This document shows, in pieces, positions 59,172 through 64,000 of a stretch of DNA of 64,000 bases (position 1 is the first letter of the stretch; every line of letters starts with the position of its first letter). The notes below the pieces were generated by a model, which searched no databases, was not told where the DNA came from, and saw only the letters and a program-made list of their open reading frames with translations. The position numbers and the translations under genes are program-made. The stretch comes from Streptomyces sp. ICC1 (GTDB lineage Bacteria; Actinomycetota; Actinomycetes; Streptomycetales; Streptomycetaceae), in contig NZ_CP030287.1 of NCBI RefSeq assembly GCF_003287935.1, forward strand, positions 1,302,001 through 1,366,000, in the 5' to 3' direction.

Positions 59172-61451
59172 TCAGTCGCGGCCGCCGATGATGCCCGGGG
59201 GGAGGGTGATCCCGCCGAGCGGGTCGTCGGTGCCGCCCGTGCTGCCGCCCGGGGTCCCGCCCGTGGCCCCGGCGGTCTGCTGGCCGCCCGGCTGCCCGTC
59301 GCCGGGCTTGCCGTCGCGGCCCGGCTTGCCGGGCTTGTTGGGCTTGCCCGTGGTGGGCTTGCCGCCCGCGGCCGGGCTCGGGGTGTCGGGGATGTTCACC
59401 GTGGTGAAGCCCGGCGCCTCGCGGCCCGAGAGCGCGCCCGAGACCGCCTGCTTCCAGATCGGGCCGGGCAGCCCGCCGCCGAAGACCTTGTCGTAGTACC
59501 GGCCGCCGATGGTGATGTTCTCCATCGACACCTGCTTCGCACCGCCGGAACCGACCCAGGTCGCGCCGGACATGTTCGGGGTGTAGCCGACGAACCAGGC
59601 GTTGTAGCGGCTGTCGGTCGTACCGGTCTTGCCCGCGCTCTGCCGGTCGGTCAGACCCGACTGCTGGCCCGTACCGGAGTCGACCACGCCGAGCAGCAGC
59701 GTGTTGATGGTGTCGGCGGTCCGCTCCGACATCGCGCGGTCGCACTTGGACTTCGGCACCGTGAGCGCCTTGCCGTGCGAGTCGGTGATCGACTCGATGG
59801 CGACCGGGGTGCAGTACACGCCGCGGTTGGCGAAGGTGGCGTAGGCGTTGGCCATGGTCAGCGGGGACATGCCCTCACTGCCCAGCGCGATGGCCGGGAC
59901 CTCGGGGAGCTTGGCGCCGTTGGCCGGGATCACGCCGAGCTTGGTGGTCATGTCGGTGACGGGGCACAGGCCCACCTCGGAGATCATCTCCACGAAGTAG
60001 GTGTTGACCGACTTGGCCATCGCCTCCTTCATCCCGTACGGGCCGACCTCGGACTCGGTCTCGTTCTCCACCCGGGCCTTGGGGCTGCCCGTGTTGACCC
60101 AGGGCTTGTCGCCGCAGGTCTGCACCGGGCTCGGGTAGTCCATGTCGTACGGGGCCTGGTACATCTTCGTCGGCGGCAGACCGCGCTCGATGGCGGCGGC
60201 CGCGACGAACGACTTGAAGGTGGAGCCGGTCGGGAAGCCGAAGTTCGAGCCGCCCATCTTCTTGTCCACCGAGAAGTTGATCTGGGTCTCGTTCTTGCCG
60301 AAGCCGTACGGCTTGGACTGGCCCATCGCCAGGACCCGGCCGGTGCCGGGCTGCACGAGGGTGACGGCCGTCGCGACCTTGTCGTCCTGGTCGACGTGGT
60401 CCTTGATGGACTCGTTGACCGAATCCTGCGACTGCGGGTCCAGGGTCGTGCGGACCGTGAGGCCGCCCTGGTTCCACACCTTCGCCCGCTCCTCGCGCGT
60501 CTTGCCGAAGGCGGCGTCGTCGAGGAAGGTGTTGCGCACGTAGTCGCAGTAGAAGCCGGCGCCCTTGACGGCGGTGATGCAGCCGTTCTTGGGCTTGGTC
60601 ACCTTCAGGGTGACCGGCTTGGCCTTCGCGGCGTCCGCCTCGGCCTGTGAGATGTCCTTCGTGTCGGCCATGCGCTGCAGGACCACGTTGCGGCGCTTCA
60701 TCGCCTCCTGCGAGTCGTTCACCGGGTCGAACCGGCTCGGCGACTGCACGACGCCCGCCAGCAGCGCCGACTCCTCCAGGGTCAGGTCCTTGGCCGGCTT
60801 GCTGAAGTAGCGCTGGGCCGCGGATTCGATTCCGTAGGCCTGCTGCCCGAAGTAGGTGATGTTGAGGTAGTTCTCGAGGATCTTCTTCTTCCCGAGCTCC
60901 TCCTCGACCTGGATCGAGTACTTCAGCTCGCGGATCTTGCGCCCGAGGCTCTTCTCCTGGGCCTCGCGCACCTTCGTCTCGTCGTCGCCGGCCTCCTCGA
61001 CGAACACGTTCTTCACGTACTGCTGCGTCAGCGTCGAGGCGCCCTGCGCCGCGCCGCCCTCCTGGGCATTGCGGTTGACCGCGCGCAGGATGCCCTTGAG
61101 GTCGATCGCGCCGTGCTCGTAGAAACGAGAATCCTCGATCGCGACGATCGCCTTCTGCATGTACGGGGAGATGGCCGTGAGGGGGACCACCTGCCGGTCG
61201 CGTGAATAGACCGTGGCGATCAAGCCACCCTCGGAGTCCAGAATCGTGGTGCGCTGACTCAGCGGCGGCGTCTTGAGATTGGCCGGGATCTCATCGAACC
61301 CTTCGACCGTTCCCTTGGCCGCGAGACCCAGGGCGCCTGCGCCCGGGATCGCGATGCCCGCGAGTACAACTCCGGCGAGAACGGACACACCGAGGAACTT
61401 GGCGGCCTGCTGGGGCCCCGTGGCCCCGCCGCCCGAGCGCTTCTTTCCCAT
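59172..61451 (-). CDS. bifunctional penicillin-binding protein (class A, transglycosylase/transpeptidase)
   Basis: 759 residues. Cytoplasmic head, one membrane helix (residues about 18-45), glycosyltransferase-51 domain (IVAIEDSRFYEHGAIDLKGI with the catalytic Glu, AQGASTLTQQYVKN, RKIRELKYSIQVEEELGKKK) and transpeptidase domain with TGSTFKSF (Ser at about 407), SVN (about 481) and KTGT (about 607). The C-terminal 90 residues are Gly/Pro/Lys repeats (GKPNKPGKPGRDGKPGDGQP). It polymerises and cross-links peptidoglycan outside the membrane. Its position beside wblA and the ArsA-like genes matches the Streptomyces core order known from S. coelicolor SCO3580-SCO3577 as I recall it. Confidence 0.92.
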   Translation of the reverse strand: MGKKRSGGGATGPQQAAKFLGVSVLAGVVLAGIAIPGAGALGLAAKGTVEGFDEIPANLKTPPLSQRTTILDSEGGLIATVYSRDRQVVPLTAISPYMQKAIVAIEDSRFYEHGAIDLKGILRAVNRNAQEGGAAQGASTLTQQYVKNVFVEEAGDDETKVREAQEKSLGRKIRELKYSIQVEEELGKKKILENYLNITYFGQQAYGIESAAQRYFSKPAKDLTLEESALLAGVVQSPSRFDPVNDSQEAMKRRNVVLQRMADTKDISQAEADAAKAKPVTLKVTKPKNGCITAVKGAGFYCDYVRNTFLDDAAFGKTREERAKVWNQGGLTVRTTLDPQSQDSVNESIKDHVDQDDKVATAVTLVQPGTGRVLAMGQSKPYGFGKNETQINFSVDKKMGGSNFGFPTGSTFKSFVAAAAIERGLPPTKMYQAPYDMDYPSPVQTCGDKPWVNTGSPKARVENETESEVGPYGMKEAMAKSVNTYFVEMISEVGLCPVTDMTTKLGVIPANGAKLPEVPAIALGSEGMSPLTMANAYATFANRGVYCTPVAIESITDSHGKALTVPKSKCDRAMSERTADTINTLLLGVVDSGTGQQSGLTDRQSAGKTGTTDSRYNAWFVGYTPNMSGATWVGSGGAKQVSMENITIGGRYYDKVFGGGLPGPIWKQAVSGALSGREAPGFTTVNIPDTPSPAAGGKPTTGKPNKPGKPGRDGKPGDGQPGGQQTAGATGGTPGGSTGGTDDPLGGITLPPGIIGGRD

Positions 61452-61836
61452 GAGGGCAGCCTACGTTCTCATTCGCCGGACACACGCGAATGCCTTGGCC
61501 TAAGCTGTCCTCAACTGTCACAGCAGTGCGGTGGGACATCAACCCCTCGGCTTGTTTTTCACCCTTCCCGAATGGGGTGGACGCATGTCCGAATCTCGCC
61601 TCCTGTGATCAGGTCGCCCCGCCGATTTCACCCAAATCGCCGGAATGGTCGGGCATGTCGCAGGATCACTCCGTCGGGTGATCTGCCGCTTACCCATAGT
61701 CCGTTCGGACCATTCAAGTGTGGGCCCGTCGGGGGTGTTGCACTGTGCCCGCCTTCCGTAACGTCCTCAACTGGCAGCGGTGAATATGCCGCTGCCGCCG
61801 TGGGGGAGCCTCGATTCGGGAGAGGACGGCGCCGGG
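61452..61836. other. 385-base divergent promoter region of PBP and wblA
   Basis: No gene. The wblA promoter region in Streptomyces is known to be a target of developmental regulators such as BldD and AdpA; I see AT-richer stretches near 61,550-61,700 but no site I can name with certainty. Confidence 0.5.
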
Positions 61837-62187
61837 ATGGGCTGGGTTACCGACTGGAGTGCGCAGGCAGCCTGCCGCACTACCGATCCGGATGAACTGT
61901 TCGTTCAAGGAGCGGCACAGAACAGGGCCAAGGCGGTGTGCACCGGATGTCCGGTGCGGACCGAGTGCCTGGCCGACGCGCTCGACAATCGTGTCGAGTT
62001 CGGCGTGTGGGGCGGAATGACCGAGCGGGAACGACGTGCGCTGCTGCGCCGGCGTCCCACCGTCACCTCGTGGCGGCGACTGCTCGAAACCGCCCGCACG
62101 GAGTACGAGCGCAGTACAGGCATCCTCACCGTGGATGTCGACGAGGAGATCGACGTTCCGTACGAGAGGTACGCGGCCGCCGGGTAG
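61837..62187 (+). CDS. wblA: WhiB-like regulator WblA
   Basis: 116 residues from ATG 61,837, the start used for WblA orthologues (MGWVTDWSAQAACRTTDPDE); GTG 61,780 and ATG 61,786 are in frame upstream. The four cysteines of the [4Fe-4S] cluster are Cys in AACRTT, two in KAVCTGCPV and one in RTECLA; GVWGGMTERERRALLRR is the G[VI]WGG turn and basic DNA-contact region. WblA is a global switch that represses antibiotic production and promotes aerial development in Streptomyces, so the cluster in this window may be indirectly under its control. Confidence 0.93.
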   Translation: MGWVTDWSAQAACRTTDPDELFVQGAAQNRAKAVCTGCPVRTECLADALDNRVEFGVWGGMTERERRALLRRRPTVTSWRRLLETARTEYERSTGILTVDVDEEIDVPYERYAAAG

Positions 62188-62245
62188 ACCACCCGAGCCA
62201 TCCCGCGTACGGACCGCCCCCGAACCGGGGGCCTCGTACGGACGC

Positions 62246-63547
62246 CTACGCTCCGGCCGGCACCCCGGCCGCGAGTCGCTCTCCGATGGCCCGCAGCCCG
62301 GCGAGGTCGTGCACATCGCCGGGCAGGGCGGCCACTTCGGCTACCGCCACCTCGGGGTGCAGCGAGGTGAAGCGGTCCCGCGTGCGCCGTTCGCGCGCGA
62401 TCACCTGCATGCGCTCCGCGTGCAGGCGCAGCAGGCCCGCCGTGATCTCGTCCACGTCGGCTTCGGAGCCGACGTCCGCGTCGGTCTCGGCGTGCGCGTC
62501 GGTGTCGTTGTGCGCGTCGCCTTCGGCGTCGAAATCGGTGTCGGGAGAGTCACGAAGTCCAGCTTTCCCGGACTCCTGATCGACAATGCCGCCTTCTTCA
62601 AGATTCTCCGCCGCCGCCAACGCCCGCTCCGCGGACAGCTGGTCGGCGCCGCTGCCGTGCACCCGGTTCAGTACGAGCCCGGCCAGCGGCATCTTCTCCG
62701 CGGCCAGCCGCTCCACGAAGTACGCCGCCTCGCGCAGGGCGTCCGCCTCGGGCGACGCCACCACGAGGAAGGCCGTACCGGGAGCCTGCAGCAGCTGGAA
62801 CGTCGCGTCGGCGCGCGTGCGGAAGCCGCCGAACATGGTGTCCATGGCGGCCACGAAGGTCTGCACGTCCTTCAGCAGCGAGGCGCCCATCAGCTTGCTC
62901 AGCGTGCCCGTCATCATCGACATGCCGACATTGAGGAACTTCATCCCCGCCCGGCCGCCGACCTTCGCCGGAGCCATCAGCACCCGGATGAACTTCCCGT
63001 CCAGGAAGGACCCCAGGCGCCCCGGAGCGTCCAGGAAGTCCAGCGCGGACCGGCTCGGCGGGGTGTCCACGATGATCAGGTCCCAGTCGTCCCGGGACCG
63101 CAGCTGTCCCAGCTTCTCCATCGCCATGTACTCCTGCGTGCCCGCGAAGCCGGCCGACAGGGACTGGTAGAAGGGGTTGGCGAGGATGGCCTGCGCGCGC
63201 TCCGGATCCGAGTGCCCCTCGACGATCTCGTCGAAGGTCCGCTTCATGTCGAGCATCATGGCGTGCAGTTCACCGCCGTCGCCCGACACCCCGGTGACCT
63301 TGCGCGGGGTGTTGTCGAGCGAGTCGATCCCCATCGACTGGGCCAGCCTGCGCGCCGGGTCGATGGTCAGGACGACCACCCTGCGCCCGCGCTCCGCCGC
63401 CCGCACCCCGAGCGCCGCCGCCGTCGTGGTCTTGCCGACCCCGCCCGCCCCGCAGCACACGATGATCCGGGTCCGCGGGTCGTCCAGCAGCCGGTCCACG
63501 GCCAGCCTCGGCGGCGTCCCCATGTTCGCGTTCATGGCCTCGCTCAT
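62246..63547 (-). CDS. ArsA/GET3-like ATPase
   Basis: 433 residues. Deviant Walker A: IIVCCGAGGVGKTTTAAALG; then VVVLTIDPARRLAQSMGID (Switch I-type DPA), WDLIIVDTPPSRSALDFLDA (Switch II), and VVASPEADALREAAYFVERL. An acidic low-complexity insertion rich in Asp/Ala/Glu/Thr occurs near residues 345-375 (EGDAHNDTDAHAETDADVGS). Actinobacterial proteins of this pair resemble ArsA and GET3, which move ions or tail-anchored proteins; here no arsenic gene is near. The ATG overlaps the stop of the sister gene upstream. Confidence 0.88.
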   Translation of the reverse strand: MSEAMNANMGTPPRLAVDRLLDDPRTRIIVCCGAGGVGKTTTAAALGVRAAERGRRVVVLTIDPARRLAQSMGIDSLDNTPRKVTGVSGDGGELHAMMLDMKRTFDEIVEGHSDPERAQAILANPFYQSLSAGFAGTQEYMAMEKLGQLRSRDDWDLIIVDTPPSRSALDFLDAPGRLGSFLDGKFIRVLMAPAKVGGRAGMKFLNVGMSMMTGTLSKLMGASLLKDVQTFVAAMDTMFGGFRTRADATFQLLQAPGTAFLVVASPEADALREAAYFVERLAAEKMPLAGLVLNRVHGSGADQLSAERALAAAENLEEGGIVDQESGKAGLRDSPDTDFDAEGDAHNDTDAHAETDADVGSEADVDEITAGLLRLHAERMQVIARERRTRDRFTSLHPEVAVAEVAALPGDVHDLAGLRAIGERLAAGVPAGA

Positions 63548-63999
63548 TCCTCGCCCACCTGCTTGCGCAGCTCCGCGGCGAGCCCGTAGAGCCCGGCCAG
63601 GTCCATTCCCGCGCCGAGCAGGGGGAGTTCGTACGCCGGCACGTCCAGCTCCTCCAGTACGGCGCGCTGGGCGCGCTCCAGCTCCACCCGGCTCGCGTGC
63701 TCCACCGCCTGCAAGAGCAGCGGGTCCACCAGCCGTTCGGCCAGACCGCCGCGCCGGGCGCCGCCGAGGCCGGCCCGGGACAGCGCCTTGGCCACGTCGG
63801 AGCGGTGCTCCCCGGCGGCGGCGCGCAGGGCGTCCTCGTCGAGGTGGTGCGGCCGGACCATGTTGACGACGACCCGCCCCACCGGCAGGCCCGCCGCCCG
63901 CAGTTCGGCGATCCCGTCGGCGGTCTCCTGCACGGGCATCTCCTCCAGCAGGGTGACCAGGTGCACGGCCGTCTCGGGGGACTTGAGCACCTTCATGAC
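63544..63999 (-). CDS. ArsA-like ATPase, sister of the next gene, 5' end beyond window
   Basis: The last about 151 residues are seen (KVLKSPETAVHLVTLLEEMP, LPVGRVVVNMVRPHHLDEDA, then VEHASRVELERAQRAVLEEL and LLGAGMDLAGLYGLAAELRK). The frame runs to the window edge, so the P-loop half is missing from view. The segment matches the C-terminal part of the actinobacterial ArsA-like partner protein. It ends by overlapping the next gene's ATG by three bases, so the two ATPases are co-translated and may form a heterodimer. Confidence 0.8.
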   Translation of the reverse strand, partial: VMKVLKSPETAVHLVTLLEEMPVQETADGIAELRAAGLPVGRVVVNMVRPHHLDEDALRAAAGEHRSDVAKALSRAGLGGARRGGLAERLVDPLLLQAVEHASRVELERAQRAVLEELDVPAYELPLLGAGMDLAGLYGLAAELRKQVGEE

Positions 64000-64000
64000 G

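Overview
High-GC actinobacterial DNA, almost certainly a Streptomyces chromosome. The signs are strong third-position G/C, GTG/TTG starts, GTGA/ATGA stop-start coupling, a SARP regulator of the BTAD/NB-ARC/TPR type, a wblA-type WhiB protein next to a bifunctional PBP and two ArsA-like ATPases, and many small Streptomyces-type hypotheticals.

Region 1 (about 1-20,950) is accessory. It opens with a tightly overlapped operon (5'-truncated nucleotidyltransferase-like protein, LOG-family protein, PRPP-dependent phosphoribosyltransferase, HAD phosphatase). A second alanyl-tRNA synthetase with a structured 5' leader follows. Next come an acetyltransferase, small stress/membrane proteins, a propeller-like protein, a lone amidinotransferase and secreted proteins, including a collagen-like protein beside a sibling that shares its terminal domain. 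The distal half is a graveyard of mobile DNA: an IS5-type transposase pseudogene, an integrase remnant beside a tRNA-Arg(CCT) 3' fragment, a deleted TauE/SafE gene, and an apparently intact 904-bp non-autonomous transposon (17,901-18,804) with inverted ends and a GCCAG duplication that carries a secreted lectin-like gene. A tRNA-Lys(TTT) 3' fragment at 20,908-20,949 looks like the island border.

Region 2 (20,947-39,932) is a biosynthetic gene cluster with no NRPS or PKS. One operon encodes a bicupin, glutamine-dependent asparagine synthetase, PrpF-like isomerase, acyl-CoA-dehydrogenase-fold flavoenzyme, dihydroorotase-like cyclic amidohydrolase, flavin reductase and MarR regulator. The other encodes an FMN reductase, serine acetyltransferase, cysteine-synthase-like PLP enzyme, tautomerase, MFS exporter and three consecutive ATP-grasp ligases. 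A divergent SARP and a 55-residue secreted peptide sit between them. Direct heptamer repeats at 11-bp spacing, related to GGTTCCC, lie upstream of the SARP, the peptide gene and the FMN-reductase operon, so the cluster appears to be one SARP regulon. The likely chemistry is activation of serine, beta-replacement, and stepwise amide ligation to a small peptide-like product. An initiator tRNA gene follows at 40,188.

Region 3 (40.3-64 kb) is more ordinary chromosome: a Met/His-rich membrane protein, an MFS carrier with a GH88-like hydrolase, an acyl-CoA dehydrogenase/CoA-transferase/acyl-CoA ligase group, a metal ABC transporter, and a DGPF protein followed by an ECF sigma factor fused to a degenerate tyrosine-recombinase-like domain. 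It continues with a SulP transporter, tRNA-Pro(CGG), a Pr6Pr membrane protein, a metallophosphoesterase, YqeY, a PBP, wblA and two ArsA-like ATPases, the last cut by the window end.

All functional calls come from motif and sequence recognition by eye; no database search was run.
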